A DNA stretch of 40,631 nucleotides from the NCBI GenBank assembly GCA_028710135.1, contig JAQUSS010000009.1:1-40631 (forward strand), in the 5' to 3' direction. The stretch's first letter is position 1; the number at the start of each line of letters is the position of its first letter. This stretch comes from Gemmiger sp. GTDB lineage: Bacteria > Bacillota > Clostridia > Oscillospirales > Ruminococcaceae. This document shows, one piece after another, positions 29,268 through 38,350 of this stretch. The position numbers were made by a program, and so were the translations under genes. Under the pieces are notes generated by a model. The model had not been told where the DNA came from, ran no database searches, and worked only from the letters and a program-made list of their open reading frames with translations.

Positions 29268-30806
29268 ATGGTAGAATGGATTACCAACGCCAACCGGGCA
29301 ATCAACGGGTTTGTGTGGGGGCCGGCGGGGTTGCTGCTGCTATTTGGGGCCGGGCTATGGTTTACGGTGCAAAGCAAGGCGTTTCAGTTTACCCATTGCG
29401 GCTACTGGCTCCAAAAAACCATCGGCGCCATCTTTACCAACCGGCAGGTTACAGCCCCCACCGGCCCGCAGGCGGGCAGCATCAGCCAGTTCCAAAGCCT
29501 GTGCACCGCCCTGGCGGCCACCATAGGCACCGGCAACATTGTGGGGGTGGCCACCGCCATTGTAAACGGCGGCCCCGGCGCTATTTTTTGGATGTGGCTG
29601 ATGTCGCTGCTGGGCATGATGACGAGCTTTGCCGAAAATGTGCTGGGCATCTACTACCGCCGCAAAAACCAAGCGGGCGAATGGGTGGGCGGCCCGATGT
29701 ACTACCTGCACGACGGGCTGGGGGCCAAAAAGGGCTGCCGGGGCCTGGGGCGGGCGCTGGCCCGGCTGTTTAGCTGTTTTTGTGTGCTGGCCTCCTTCGG
29801 CATTGGCAACATGGGGCAGGTAAACGCCATCTCGGGCAATGTGCAGGCCGCGTTTGGGCTGCCCACCTGGGTTACGGGGCTGGCGCTGATGCTGCTTTGC
29901 GCCCCGGTGATTTTGGGCGGGGTAAAACAGGTTGCCGCCGTGAGCGAAAAGCTGGTGCCGGTGATGTCTTTATTTTATATGGCGGGCACCCTGCTGGTGA
30001 TTTTTGCCAACCTAGCCCGCCTGCCCGCCGCCCTGGGCGCAATTTTTGAGGGGGCGTTTGGCTTGCAGGCCCTGGGCGGCGGGCTACTGGGGTACGGGGT
30101 AAAAAATGCCATTGGCTGGGGGTTCAAGCGGGGGGCATTTTCTAATGAAGCCGGGCTTGGTTCCTCGGTGATGATCCACGCATCCGCCAACGTGCGGGAG
30201 CCGGTGCAGCAGGGTATGTGGGGCATTTTTGTGGTGTTTGCTGATACCATCGTGGGTTGCAGCTTAACCGCCCTGGCCGTGCTTACAAGCGGCGTGGTGG
30301 AGCTTTCCACCGGGCGGGCCGTGGCCGGGGTATCGGGCGTGGCGCTGGTGGGGCAGGCATTTTCCAGCGTGTTTGGCGGGCTGGGGCCAAAATTTATTGC
30401 GTTATCCATTTTGCTATTTGCCTACTCCACCGTGCTGGGGTGGAGCCACTACGGTGCCAAGGCGTTTGAGTATCTGTTTGGCACCCGGGCCACGGGGGGC
30501 TACCGGGCGGTGTTTATCGCCCTTGTGTTTGTGGGGGCCACCATCCCGCTGGATTTGGCGTGGGATTTATCAGATACCTTTAACGGCCTGATGATGCTGC
30601 CCAACCTGGTTGGGGTGCTGGCACTATCGGGCAGGGTGCGAAAGATTACCCAAAACTATCATGCCCGCTATTTTTTGCACCAAACTGAAATTACGCCGCT
30701 CTGCGCCTTCTCCCCCCGGTACCAGGCGGAAGCTGCCGCCGGGTACCGGCAGGAGGTGCGGGAGAATGCCACGCAACGCCACGCCCGCAACGCCACGCTT
30801 GGATAA
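29268..30806 (+). CDS. AGCS-family sodium:alanine/glycine symporter
   Basis: A 512-aa amino acid:sodium symporter. The family signature lies in the SLCTALAATIGTGNIVGVAT region near residue 90, followed by GGPGAIFWMW; FSNEAGLGSSVMIHA in helix 8 region and FAYSTVLGWSHYGAKAFEYL are also conserved. Members import alanine, glycine or related amino acids with Na+. AAGGAGG lies before the ATG at 29268. The last 30 residues are a hydrophilic tail. Monocistronic: own promoter before and a strong terminator after. Confidence 0.95.
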   Translation: MVEWITNANRAINGFVWGPAGLLLLFGAGLWFTVQSKAFQFTHCGYWLQKTIGAIFTNRQVTAPTGPQAGSISQFQSLCTALAATIGTGNIVGVATAIVNGGPGAIFWMWLMSLLGMMTSFAENVLGIYYRRKNQAGEWVGGPMYYLHDGLGAKKGCRGLGRALARLFSCFCVLASFGIGNMGQVNAISGNVQAAFGLPTWVTGLALMLLCAPVILGGVKQVAAVSEKLVPVMSLFYMAGTLLVIFANLARLPAALGAIFEGAFGLQALGGGLLGYGVKNAIGWGFKRGAFSNEAGLGSSVMIHASANVREPVQQGMWGIFVVFADTIVGCSLTALAVLTSGVVELSTGRAVAGVSGVALVGQAFSSVFGGLGPKFIALSILLFAYSTVLGWSHYGAKAFEYLFGTRATGGYRAVFIALVFVGATIPLDLAWDLSDTFNGLMMLPNLVGVLALSGRVRKITQNYHARYFLHQTEITPLCAFSPRYQAEAAAGYRQEVRENATQRHARNATLG

Positions 30807-30920
30807 AAACGCCGCCCGCGTATCTGCCGCTTGGGCCTGGGGCCGTGGCCGGGTGCCGGGGCCGGGGCTTTGCGCCCCGGCAGCATTTTTAATTGTAATA
30901 CTACTTTTTAATAAAGAAGC

Positions 30921-30955
30921 AAAAAGGGGGCTGCCGGGGGGTGGCCCCCTTTTTT
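30921..30955 (+). terminator. Terminator after the AGCS gene
   Basis: AAAAAGGGGGC (30921-30931) pairs with GCCCCCTTTTT (from 30944), a GC-rich stem with a long T-run on the plus strand. Confidence 0.9.
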
Positions 30956-31026
30956 ATCCCGCCGCATAATCCTGCCGCAGCTTCGCACACTAAGGTAGAA
31001 AAAGGAAATACAGGGAGGCATTCACA

Positions 31027-31569
31027 ATGAAAGCAACCGGAATTGTACGCCGAATCGACGAATTGGGGCGGGTGGTGATCCCCAAGGAAATACGCCGCAC
31101 CCAGCGCATCCGCCAGGGGGACGCGCTGGAAATTTTTACCGCCCCCGATGGGGAGGTCATCTTCAAAAAATACTCGCCCCTAGTGGAGCTGCGGGAGATG
31201 GCGGGCATCTACACCGAGGTACTGGCCAAAAGCCTGGGCACCCCGGTGCTGGTGTGTGACCGTGATGTGATTGTGGCAGCCGCGGGCCTGCCCAAAAAAG
31301 AGTGGCTGGATACCACCATCAGCACGGCGCTGGAGCGGCTGCTGGGCGGGCGCAGCCTGTACGCCGCCACGGCCGACCCCGCCAAGCGGCTGTACCCCCG
31401 CGAACAGTGCGATAGAATTGTGCTTTGCGCCGCCCCCATTATTGTGCAGGGGGATGTGGAGGGGGGCGTTTGCCTGCTGGGCGGTGCCCACGCCGCCGCC
31501 CCCACCAGCGAGCAAACCCGCAGCGTGGGCACCGCCGCCGCCTTTTTGGCCCGCTGGATGGAGGAATAG
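31027..31569 (+). CDS. spoVT: SpoVT-like AbrB-family transcriptional regulator
   Basis: A 180-aa protein. Residues 1-50 form the swapped-hairpin AbrB DNA-binding domain (MKATGIVRRIDELGRVVIPK then EIRRTQRIRQGDALEIF), nearly identical to Bacillus SpoVT. The C-terminal 120 residues form a GAF-like domain (VLVCDRDVIVAAAGLPKKEW, IVQGDVEGGVCLLG). In Bacillus, SpoVT tunes sigma-G dependent genes in the forespore; in clostridia it is needed for spore maturation. Its presence points to sporulation ancestry, not proof of spore formation. GGGAGG lies 8 bases upstream of the ATG. Confidence 0.9.
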   Translation: MKATGIVRRIDELGRVVIPKEIRRTQRIRQGDALEIFTAPDGEVIFKKYSPLVELREMAGIYTEVLAKSLGTPVLVCDRDVIVAAAGLPKKEWLDTTISTALERLLGGRSLYAATADPAKRLYPREQCDRIVLCAAPIIVQGDVEGGVCLLGGAHAAAPTSEQTRSVGTAAAFLARWMEE

Positions 31570-31663
31570 CCCTTTGCCCTGCCCCGGCCCCGCCGCCGCC
31601 CCCTCGGTTTGTGTCGAAACTGTTAAACTTTGCCGCCATGGGCAAAGTTTTTGAAAAAACCAC

Positions 31664-31691
31664 TTGACAGTGGCGGGGGTTGGAATATAAT
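31664..31691 (+). promoter_or_regulatory. Promoter of the hrcA-grpE-dnaK operon
   Basis: TTGACA (31664-31669) and TATAAT (31686-31691), both perfect, 16 bases apart. The CIRCE operator begins 5 bases after the -10 box, so transcription starts within the operator. Confidence 0.9.
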
Positions 31692-31695
31692 AGAT

Positions 31696-31722
31696 TTAGC
31701 ACTCAGGAACAAGGAGTGCTAA
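31696..31722. promoter_or_regulatory. CIRCE operator (HrcA binding site)
   Basis: TTAGCACTC (31696-31704), 9 bases, GAGTGCTAA (31714-31722): a perfect match to the CIRCE consensus. HrcA binds it and blocks the operon until heat or misfolded protein titrates GroEL/HrcA activity. It directly precedes hrcA, giving feedback control. Confidence 0.97.
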
Positions 31723-31834
31723 ACTACAACAAGCCGCCGGGCAACTAAGCCTTACCAAAGCAAGTGCAGCTTTGCCGCCGCCTTTGGGGGCACGGCCTGC
31801 CCGGCAGCTTGAAAACGCAGGGGGGGCAGCTACC

Positions 31835-32860
31835 ATGGCAATGGATGCGCGCAAGCAGCGGATACTGGAAGCGATTGTGGCGCTCTACGCGCTGGACGGC
31901 GAGCCGGTTGGCTCGGGCTTATTGGCAAGTTATTTTGATATGGCGGTATCCAGCGCCACGTTGCGCAACGAGATGGCCGCCCTTACCCGGCTGGGCCTGT
32001 TGGAGCAGCCCCACACCAGCGCAGGGCGGGTGCCCAGCCCCCAGGGGTACCGCTACTACCTTGACCATCTGCTGGAGGCCCCGGCCCCCAGCCTGCTGGA
32101 GGATACCGACCGCGAAAATATTGATGAGCTGTTTGCCGCCATGGATGTGGAGCCGGAAAAGCTGGCCCAAAGCGCGGCCCGCGCCCTGGCCGATTATACC
32201 CACTGCGCGGCGGCAGCCACCACCCCCCAGGCCGATGACCTTTGCATTGCCCACTTTGAGGTGGTGCAGGTTGGCCGCTACAGCGCCGCGGTGCTTGCCG
32301 TTACCAGCGCAGGGGGGGTACGTACACGGGTAGCCAGGGTGGATACCGGGCTTTCCCGCAGCGATGCCTCGGCCCTGGCGCAGCTGCTCAACCGGGGGCT
32401 GACCTTTGTTTCGCCCGACGATTTATCCTCTGCCTTAACGGGCAGTTTGGTGATGGCGGCGGGCAGGCGTTTTGCCCCGGTGTTAAGCGCCGCGGTGGCC
32501 CTTGTGCGGGCACGCCCCCAAGCCTACTTGGAGGGGGCGCAGTACCTTGCCGAGCGCCCCGATGTGCGGGAGAATTTGGGAGAGCTACTGCGGGTATTTT
32601 CCCGCAATGCCGAAGCGATTGAGATGATTGAGCCGGCCCCCGGGCGTATTACCGCCAAGCTGGGCGAGGATATTGACCCACAAATGCCCGGGTTATGTAT
32701 TGTAAGCAAGCATTACCTGCCCGGTGGCGGGTTGACCGGCACCATTGCCCTGATTGGCTCCAGCCGGATGGAGTTTCAGCGGCTGATCCCCGTGTTGGAT
32801 CGGTTTGCTGTAAAGCTTGGCCAGAGTATGTCAGGTAAAAAACAGGAGGAACAACCATGA
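31835..32860 (+). CDS. hrcA: Heat-inducible transcription repressor HrcA
   Basis: A 341-aa repressor of class I heat-shock genes. The N-terminal winged helix is seen in RKQRILEAIVALYALDGEPV, then SSATLRNEMAALTRLGLLEQ with PHTSAGRVPSPQGYRYYLD, the strongest HrcA signature. The GAF-like central domain and C-terminal dimerisation region follow (EYLAERPDVRE-type segment QYLAERPDVRENLGELLRVF). The ATG at 31835 was chosen for the MDARKQRILEAIV start; a second ATG lies two codons later. It is first in the CIRCE-controlled operon and overlaps grpE by 4 bases (ATGA). Confidence 0.96.
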   Translation: MAMDARKQRILEAIVALYALDGEPVGSGLLASYFDMAVSSATLRNEMAALTRLGLLEQPHTSAGRVPSPQGYRYYLDHLLEAPAPSLLEDTDRENIDELFAAMDVEPEKLAQSAARALADYTHCAAAATTPQADDLCIAHFEVVQVGRYSAAVLAVTSAGGVRTRVARVDTGLSRSDASALAQLLNRGLTFVSPDDLSSALTGSLVMAAGRRFAPVLSAAVALVRARPQAYLEGAQYLAERPDVRENLGELLRVFSRNAEAIEMIEPAPGRITAKLGEDIDPQMPGLCIVSKHYLPGGGLTGTIALIGSSRMEFQRLIPVLDRFAVKLGQSMSGKKQEEQP

Positions 32861-33549
32861 GCGAACACGAAAAGAACCCTGCCAGCAAGGCGCAGCAGCC
32901 CCCCGAGGCCGCACCCACGCCCGATAGCAACCAGGCCCCCGATACCACCCCCAACAGCCAGCCCGCCGGCGCTGAAACCGCTGCCGAGCCGGCGCAGGCC
33001 GCACCGCCTGAGGCCGAGGAGGCCGCCACCGAGGAAACTACCGCCGAGAAGGCCAAGGAGCGCAAAGATTGGTTTGGCAAAAAGGCGCGGGAGGCCGAGG
33101 CCCTGAAGGCCCGGCTGGATGCCGCCGAAAATAAGGCCGTGGAGGCCAAAAACCAGCTTTTGCGCACCGCTGCCGAGTACGACAACTACCGCAAACGCTC
33201 CGCCCGGGAGGCCGACCAAAAGTTTAACGATGGCGTAAGCCACGCCGTAAACCAAATCTTGAGCATTTTGGATACCCTGGATATGGCCGCCGATGCCCCC
33301 TGCACCGACGAAAATTACAAAAAGGGCGTTCTGATGACGCTGGATAAGGCCGCCGCCGCGCTGGAAAAGCTGGGCGTTACCGAGATTGAGGCCGATGGCC
33401 AGCCCTTTGACCCCAATTTGATGAACGCCGTGCAGCAGGTTCCGCCCGAGGAAGGGCAGCAGAGCGGCAATGTGGTGCGGGTTTTCCAAAAGGGATACAA
33501 AATTGGCGATAAAATTGTTCGCCACGCTACCGTTGTGGTGGCGGAATAA
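32857..33549 (+). CDS. grpE: Nucleotide exchange factor GrpE
   Basis: A 230-aa homodimeric nucleotide exchange factor for DnaK. Residues 1-75 are a long low-complexity Ala/Pro/Glu segment (N-terminal disordered arm, unusually long and repetitive). Then comes a coiled coil (EALKARLDAAENKAVEAKNQ) and the conserved QLLRTAAEYDNYRKRSAREA stretch, and the C-terminal beta domain (FDPNLMNAVQQV, GYKIGDKIVRHATVVVAE). The ATG overlaps the hrcA stop (ATGA), with AGGAGG upstream. Length is longer than E. coli GrpE (197 aa) because of the N-terminal arm. Confidence 0.96.
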   Translation: MSEHEKNPASKAQQPPEAAPTPDSNQAPDTTPNSQPAGAETAAEPAQAAPPEAEEAATEETTAEKAKERKDWFGKKAREAEALKARLDAAENKAVEAKNQLLRTAAEYDNYRKRSAREADQKFNDGVSHAVNQILSILDTLDMAADAPCTDENYKKGVLMTLDKAAAALEKLGVTEIEADGQPFDPNLMNAVQQVPPEEGQQSGNVVRVFQKGYKIGDKIVRHATVVVAE

Positions 33550-33641
33550 AACCAAACCGGATGTCCGGGCAATGCCCGTTCACATATAAATTAAAAATCA
33601 ACTTTTTCTTGTAAAAAGATACTTTGAGAGGAGCTTTCATT

Positions 33642-35504
33642 ATGAGCAAAATTATTGGTATCGATCTTGGTACTACCAACAGCTGCGTAGCGGTTATGGA
33701 GGGCGGCGAGCCCGTTGTCATCGCAAACGCCGAGGGCGCACGTACCACCCCCTCGGTTGTCGGCTTCACCAAAACCGGCGAGCGCCTGGTTGGCCAGGTT
33801 GCAAAGCGCCAGTCCATCACCAACCCCGAAAACACCATTTCTTCCATCAAGCGGGAGATGGGCACCTCCACCAAGGTACACGCGGGCGACAAAGATTATA
33901 CCCCCGAGGAAATTTCAGCCATGGTGCTGGGCAAGCTGAAGGCCGATGCCGAAGCGTACCTGGGCGAGCCGGTAACCGAGGCGGTGATCACCGTGCCTGC
34001 CTACTTTAACGATAGCCAGCGCCAGGCCACCAAAAACGCCGGTACCATTGCTGGGCTGAACGTAAAGCGGATTATCAACGAGCCCACCGCTGCCTCGCTT
34101 GCCTACGGCCTGGATAAAGAAACCGACCAAAAAATTATGGTGTACGACCTAGGCGGCGGCACCTTCGATGTTTCCATCATTGAGATGGGCGACGGCGTAA
34201 CCGAAGTGCTTGCCACCAACGGCGATACCCGCCTGGGCGGCGACGACTTTGACCAGCGCGTGATTGACTGGATGGCCGAGGATTTCAAGAAAGAAAATAA
34301 CATCGACCTGCGCCAGGACAAAATGGCTGCCCAGCGCTTGAAGGAAGCCGCCGAGAAGGCCAAGATTGAGCTTTCGAGCGCTACCTCCACCAACATCAAC
34401 CTGCCCTTTATCACGGCGGATGCCAACGGCCCCAAGCACCTGGATATGACCCTTACCCGGGCCAAATTCAACGAGCTGACCGCCGATTTGGTTGACCGTA
34501 CCATGACCCCGGTTCGCAAGGCATTGGCCGATGCCGGCCTGAAAGCCAGCGAGCTGAAAAAGGTGCTGATGGTGGGCGGTTCCACCCGTATCCCCGCCGT
34601 TTTTGACGCGGTGAAAAAGGAACTTGGCTGCGAGCCCTTTAAGGGCATCAACCCCGACGAGTGCGTGGCCGTGGGCGCTGCCATTCAGGGCGGCGTGTTG
34701 CAGGGCGATGTGAAGGGGCTGTTGCTGCTGGATGTAACCCCGCTTTCCCTGGGCATTGAAACCCTGGGCGGCGTTTGCACCAAAATCATCGAGCGCAACA
34801 CCACCATCCCCACCAAAAAGAGCCAGGTGTTCAGCACCGCGGCCGACAACCAGCCCAGCGTGGAAGTGAACGTATTGCAGGGCGAGCGCGAGTTTGCCCG
34901 CGATAACAAGAGCCTAGGGACCTTCCACCTGGATGGCATTGCCCCCGCGCCCCGTGGCGTGCCCCAGGTTGAGGTAACCTTTGATATTGATGCCAACGGC
35001 ATTGTGCACGTATCCGCCAAGGACCTTGGCACCGGCAAGGAGCAGAGCATTACCATCACGGCTTCCACCAACATGAACAAGGACGACATCGACAAGGCCG
35101 TTAAGGATGCCGAGCAGTATGCTTCGGAGGATAAAAAGCGCCGCGAGGAGATTGACACCCGCAACGCGGCCGACCAGATGGTGTTCCAGACCGAGAAGGC
35201 CTTGGGCGAATTTGGCGATAAAGTATCCGCTGAGGAAAAAACCGATTGCGAAGCCAAGCTGAACGCCTTGAAGGAAGCCTTGAAGGGCACCAACACCGAG
35301 GAGATTAAGGCCAAGCAGGAGGAACTGCAAAAATCCTTCTACGCCATCAGCGAAAAGGTGTACCAGCAGGCCGCCCAGGCACAGCAGGGTGCTGCCGGCC
35401 AGCCCGGCCCGGGTGCCGCCCCCGGCGCAAACGCCCAGGGCGATGCCGGCGATGCCGGCAAGGGCGGCGATGGTGCCGTGGATGCTGATTTCCATGAAGT
35501 ATAA
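33642..35504 (+). CDS. dnaK: Chaperone DnaK (Hsp70)
   Basis: A 620-aa Hsp70. ATPase domain: [20 protein letters not shown] at the start, [31 protein letters not shown] and [13 protein letters not shown]. The interdomain linker is [18 protein letters not shown], and the substrate domain and helical lid follow. The C-terminal tail is a Gly/Ala/Pro-rich run ending in DADFHEV, close to the usual EEVxDDDK-type end. AGAGGAG precedes the ATG at 33642. It folds nascent and stressed proteins with GrpE and DnaJ, encoded on either side. Codon use is strongly biased, as expected for a highly expressed gene. Confidence 0.98.
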   Translation: MSKIIGIDLGTTNSCVAVMEGGEPVVIANAEGARTTPSVVGFTKTGERLVGQVAKRQSITNPENTISSIKREMGTSTKVHAGDKDYTPEEISAMVLGKLKADAEAYLGEPVTEAVITVPAYFNDSQRQATKNAGTIAGLNVKRIINEPTAASLAYGLDKETDQKIMVYDLGGGTFDVSIIEMGDGVTEVLATNGDTRLGGDDFDQRVIDWMAEDFKKENNIDLRQDKMAAQRLKEAAEKAKIELSSATSTNINLPFITADANGPKHLDMTLTRAKFNELTADLVDRTMTPVRKALADAGLKASELKKVLMVGGSTRIPAVFDAVKKELGCEPFKGINPDECVAVGAAIQGGVLQGDVKGLLLLDVTPLSLGIETLGGVCTKIIERNTTIPTKKSQVFSTAADNQPSVEVNVLQGEREFARDNKSLGTFHLDGIAPAPRGVPQVEVTFDIDANGIVHVSAKDLGTGKEQSITITASTNMNKDDIDKAVKDAEQYASEDKKRREEIDTRNAADQMVFQTEKALGEFGDKVSAEEKTDCEAKLNALKEALKGTNTEEIKAKQEELQKSFYAISEKVYQQAAQAQQGAAGQPGPGAAPGANAQGDAGDAGKGGDGAVDADFHEV

Positions 35505-35736
35505 CGCCTGCGGCGTCATACGCCGCAATTGCGCGTAGCGCAATGCGTTATCGGCGGAGCGAAGCGAGCCGTTCCCCTGTTGTTGTCGGCGGTAGCCGAC
35601 TTTGGGTAGAGGCAGCAGCCGAGCGGAGCGATTTCTCCCTCTTCTTTGAAACGGTTTCCAAAACCACATAAACACCACAGGCCGCTGCCAGCATATTGCC
35701 CGGCAGCGGCTGTTGTGGGCTTAAAGGTGTGATAAT
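35505..35736. repeat. Cluster of short hairpins between dnaK and dnaJ
   Basis: Several perfect stems follow one another: TGCGGCGT/ACGCCGCA (35509-35527), ATTGCGC-GTA-GCGCAAT (35528-35544), CGGC...GCCG around GAGCGAAGC (35552-35571), GTCGGC-GGTA-GCCGAC (35585-35600), then GCCGCTGCC/GGCAGCGGC (35681-35710) near dnaJ. This resembles a REP-type palindromic block. It may stabilise the dnaK part of the mRNA or reduce read-through to dnaJ. There is no gene here; AAAGGTG before 35737 is the dnaJ ribosome binding site. Confidence 0.75.
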
Positions 35737-36906
35737 ATGGCAGATAAAAAAGATTACTACGAAGTTTTGGGCGTGGGCAAAAACGCCAGCGATAGCGAAA
35801 TTAAAAGCGCCTACCGCAAGCTGGCAAAAAAGTACCACCCCGACCTAAACCCCGGCAATAAAGAGGCCGAGGAAATGTTCAAGGAGGTCAACGAGGCAAA
35901 CGATATCCTTGCTGACCCCGAAAAACGCAAGCGGTACGACCAATTCGGCTTTGCGGGGGTTGACCCCAACTATGCAGCCGAGCAGGGCGGCGGCTTTGGC
36001 GGCAGCTACGGCGGCGGCTTTGGCGGGGTTGATTTGGGCGACCTGTTTGGCGATATTTTTGGTGGCGGCGGCGGTTTTGGCGGCTTTGGGGGCGGGCGTT
36101 CGGCCAACCCCAACGCCCCCCGCAAGGGCCACGATATTCAGGCCAGCGTAATTTTAACGTTTGAGGAAGCCGCCCACGGTTGCAGCAAACCCATTACCAT
36201 CAACCGGCAAGAATCTTGCCCGGATTGTGGCGGCACGGGGGCCGAGCGTGGCACCAGCCCCGAAACCTGTAGCTATTGCGGCGGGCGCGGCTTTGTGATG
36301 ACCCAGCAGCGCACCCCCTTTGGCGTAATGCAGAGCCAACAGCCCTGTAGCCACTGCGGCGGGCGGGGCAGCATTATCAAAAACCCCTGCAAAACCTGCC
36401 ACGGCACCGGCAAAACCAGCACCCGCAAAACCGTGGAGGTACACATCCCGGCAGGCATTGACGATGACCAGAACATTGCCCTGCGTGGCCAGGGCGATGC
36501 CGGCACCAACGGCGGCCCCGGCGGCGATGTGATTGTTCATGTAACCGTGAAGACTGACCCCGTGTTTGAGCGGGATGGCTTTGATGTGTACGTTAAGGTG
36601 CCCATTACCTACTCACAGGCCGTTTTGGGCGCTGAGGTTGAGGTGCCCACCGTGGACGGTAAGGTTGCGCAGAAAATCCCCGAGGGTACCCAGAGCGGCA
36701 CCAAGTTCCGGCTGCGCGGCAAGGGCATTCAATACCTGAACGGGCGCGGGCGGGGCGACCAATTTGTGCTGGTGGATGTGGAGATTCCTAAAAAATTAAA
36801 CAAAACCCAGCGCGATGCCCTGGCCGCCTTTGAGGCATCCCTCAAGGATGAAAACTACGAAAAGCGGAAAGGGTTCTTCAAGAACCTGAAAGACCGGTTC
36901 ACCTAA
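35737..36906 (+). CDS. dnaJ: Chaperone DnaJ (Hsp40, type I)
   Basis: A 389-aa co-chaperone that delivers substrates and stimulates DnaK ATPase. J domain at residues 1-70 ([20 protein letters not shown], then the HPD motif in [10 protein letters not shown]). A Gly/Phe-rich linker follows ([26 protein letters not shown]). The zinc-binding region has four CxxCxGxG motifs: [24 protein letters not shown] and CKTCHGTG. Two C-terminal substrate-binding barrels come last. All elements intact. It is the last gene of the heat-shock operon and is followed by a strong terminator. Confidence 0.97.
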   Translation: MADKKDYYEVLGVGKNASDSEIKSAYRKLAKKYHPDLNPGNKEAEEMFKEVNEANDILADPEKRKRYDQFGFAGVDPNYAAEQGGGFGGSYGGGFGGVDLGDLFGDIFGGGGGFGGFGGGRSANPNAPRKGHDIQASVILTFEEAAHGCSKPITINRQESCPDCGGTGAERGTSPETCSYCGGRGFVMTQQRTPFGVMQSQQPCSHCGGRGSIIKNPCKTCHGTGKTSTRKTVEVHIPAGIDDDQNIALRGQGDAGTNGGPGGDVIVHVTVKTDPVFERDGFDVYVKVPITYSQAVLGAEVEVPTVDGKVAQKIPEGTQSGTKFRLRGKGIQYLNGRGRGDQFVLVDVEIPKKLNKTQRDALAAFEASLKDENYEKRKGFFKNLKDRFT

Positions 36907-36932
36907 TTTCTAAAACAGCACACACTTAAAAT

Positions 36933-36979
36933 AGCACACGCCCTGATGCAAAAGCTGCATCAGGGCGTGTGCTGTTTTT
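36933..36979 (+). terminator. Terminator of the heat-shock operon
   Basis: AGCACACGCCCTGATGCA (36933-36950) and its exact complement (36956-36973) form an 18-bp stem with loop AAAGC, followed by GTTTTTAT-like T-run. A second hairpin GGCAGGGCA/TGCCCTGCC near 37041-37068 lies before the next convergent gene. Confidence 0.95.
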
Positions 36980-37082
36980 ATGGCTAGGGCTTACAAAAAC
37001 CACCTAAAAAGCCGCATTCGTATTCAACCAAGGCTGCGGCAGGGCAGGCTATGCCATGCCCTGCCGAGCTGCCAGGCAGGCA

Positions 37083-37322
37083 TCAGCCCACAAACTTGCG
37101 AACCAACCAGATGCACAGGCAAGCGCCCAGCACCGAAATTAAAATACCGCCAACGCTAAACTGAATGGCCGAAATGCCAAACAGCCCGGCAACAAAGCTG
37201 CCCACGCCGGAGCCTACCAGCCCCACCAAAATATTGCGCAGCAGCGAGCTGGAGCCGCCCATAATTTTGCTGGCAAGCCAGCCGATCAGCGCGCCCAGGG
37301 CCAAGTTGAAAATTAAAGACAC
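37083..37322 (-). CDS. GlsB/YeaQ/YmgE family small membrane protein
   Basis: A 79-aa, very hydrophobic protein with three helices and glycine-rich packing motifs (GALIGWLASKIMGG, NILVGLVGSGVGSFVAGLFG). This is the transglycosylase-associated (GlsB/YeaQ) family, linked to general stress response in Gram-positive bacteria; biochemical role unknown. The start is GTG at 37322 with GGAGGAG 6 bases upstream. It ends 17 bases after the stop of the CobW-like gene upstream and may be co-transcribed with it. Confidence 0.9.
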   Translation of the reverse strand: MSLIFNLALGALIGWLASKIMGGSSSLLRNILVGLVGSGVGSFVAGLFGISAIQFSVGGILISVLGACLCIWLVRKFVG

Positions 37323-37339
37323 GTTTCGCTCCTCCTTTT

Positions 37340-38320
37340 TTAGCTAAACGTCACCACATCCTCGGCAGGCTTTTCGCCCGGGGTAATGGCCAGGGCCGTT
37401 AGCACCGGGCCCGCACCATCGGGCGTTTGGCCCTTATAGATGGGGTGAAATTTCACGTTGATTTTTGCGGTTACCACAATCCAATCCCGCTGTTTCAGGG
37501 CCTTGTAGCCATCGTACTTGCAGGGGAAGCCCACAAACTGGATATCCTGCACGCAGCAGGTCATGGCAAAGCGGCCGGGCACAAAGCCGTTTTTGCCCGC
37601 CCGGTTGGTTTGGCAAACCTGGGCCAAAAACTTTACGGTTTTGCCGTCATACTTTTTGGGGTCATCCATGCAATCCATATACCAGATGCCAAAAAATTCT
37701 TCGGGCACCTCCACCACGGGGGCCTCAATATCAAAGGGCAATGGGTCGGGGATATCGTCATAGGCAACGCTGCCATCGGCAAACTCGTAGGCGATATCGC
37801 AGCGGCGGCTGGCCTGGCGCACCAGCTTATGGATAAGTTGGCGGCCCTCGTCCCCGTTCACCTGCTCGGCACGGTTCACCACCAGCAGCTCGCTCAACTT
37901 CAGCTTATCCAGCAGCAGGGCGCGCATGGCGTTATCGCTTGCATAGGTTTGCAGGGTTGTGCCATCGGCGGTGGCCAGGCACTGATAAATCAGCCAATTT
38001 TCGGGCAGGGCCTCGGCCAAATCGTTCAGCAGCCACATCCCGTTATATTCCAGCACCACCCGGCCACAGCCGGTTTCGGTTGCCAGGCGCTGCAAATTTT
38101 GGGGGTTCAGCTCGCTTTTATCTTCCAGGGTAACCACATCCACCCCGCTAAAGCCAAACTTTTGGGGGTCGTATTCTTCCTCCCCCTCCTCACAGATCAA
38201 CAGCAGGGTTTTATCGCCCGAATCAAACTGCGGATCCTCCATCGTTTCCTGTATAAACTTGGTTTTGCCGCTTTCCAGCATACCCACAAACAGGTAAACG
38301 GGTATTTCCTTTGCCGCCAT
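37340..38320 (-). CDS. CobW-like GTPase with YcgQ/DUF1980-like C-terminal domain
   Basis: A 326-aa protein. Residues 1-200 form a G3E/CobW-like P-loop GTPase with a divergent Walker A (GMLESGKT, residues 13-20) in place of GFLGAGKT, and VVNRAEQ as the NKxD equivalent. The C-terminal 110 residues (KYDGKTVKFLAQVCQTNRAG, then FVPGRFAMTCCVQDIQFVGF) resemble the OB-fold region of YcgQ/TIGR03943 (DUF1980) proteins, including the MxCC pair. Such YcgQ/YcgR proteins go with zinc-responsive genes. Role inferred: metal handling, probably zinc, with the neighbouring His-rich CobW protein 30 bases upstream in the operon. The ATG at 38320 starts MAAKEIPVYLFVGMLESGKT; AGGAGG-type site upstream (AAAGGAGG). 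Confidence 0.8.
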   Translation of the reverse strand: MAAKEIPVYLFVGMLESGKTKFIQETMEDPQFDSGDKTLLLICEEGEEEYDPQKFGFSGVDVVTLEDKSELNPQNLQRLATETGCGRVVLEYNGMWLLNDLAEALPENWLIYQCLATADGTTLQTYASDNAMRALLLDKLKLSELLVVNRAEQVNGDEGRQLIHKLVRQASRRCDIAYEFADGSVAYDDIPDPLPFDIEAPVVEVPEEFFGIWYMDCMDDPKKYDGKTVKFLAQVCQTNRAGKNGFVPGRFAMTCCVQDIQFVGFPCKYDGYKALKQRDWIVVTAKINVKFHPIYKGQTPDGAGPVLTALAITPGEKPAEDVVTFS

Positions 38321-38350
38321 TGCAGCCTCCTTTACACGCAGCAGCGCCGT

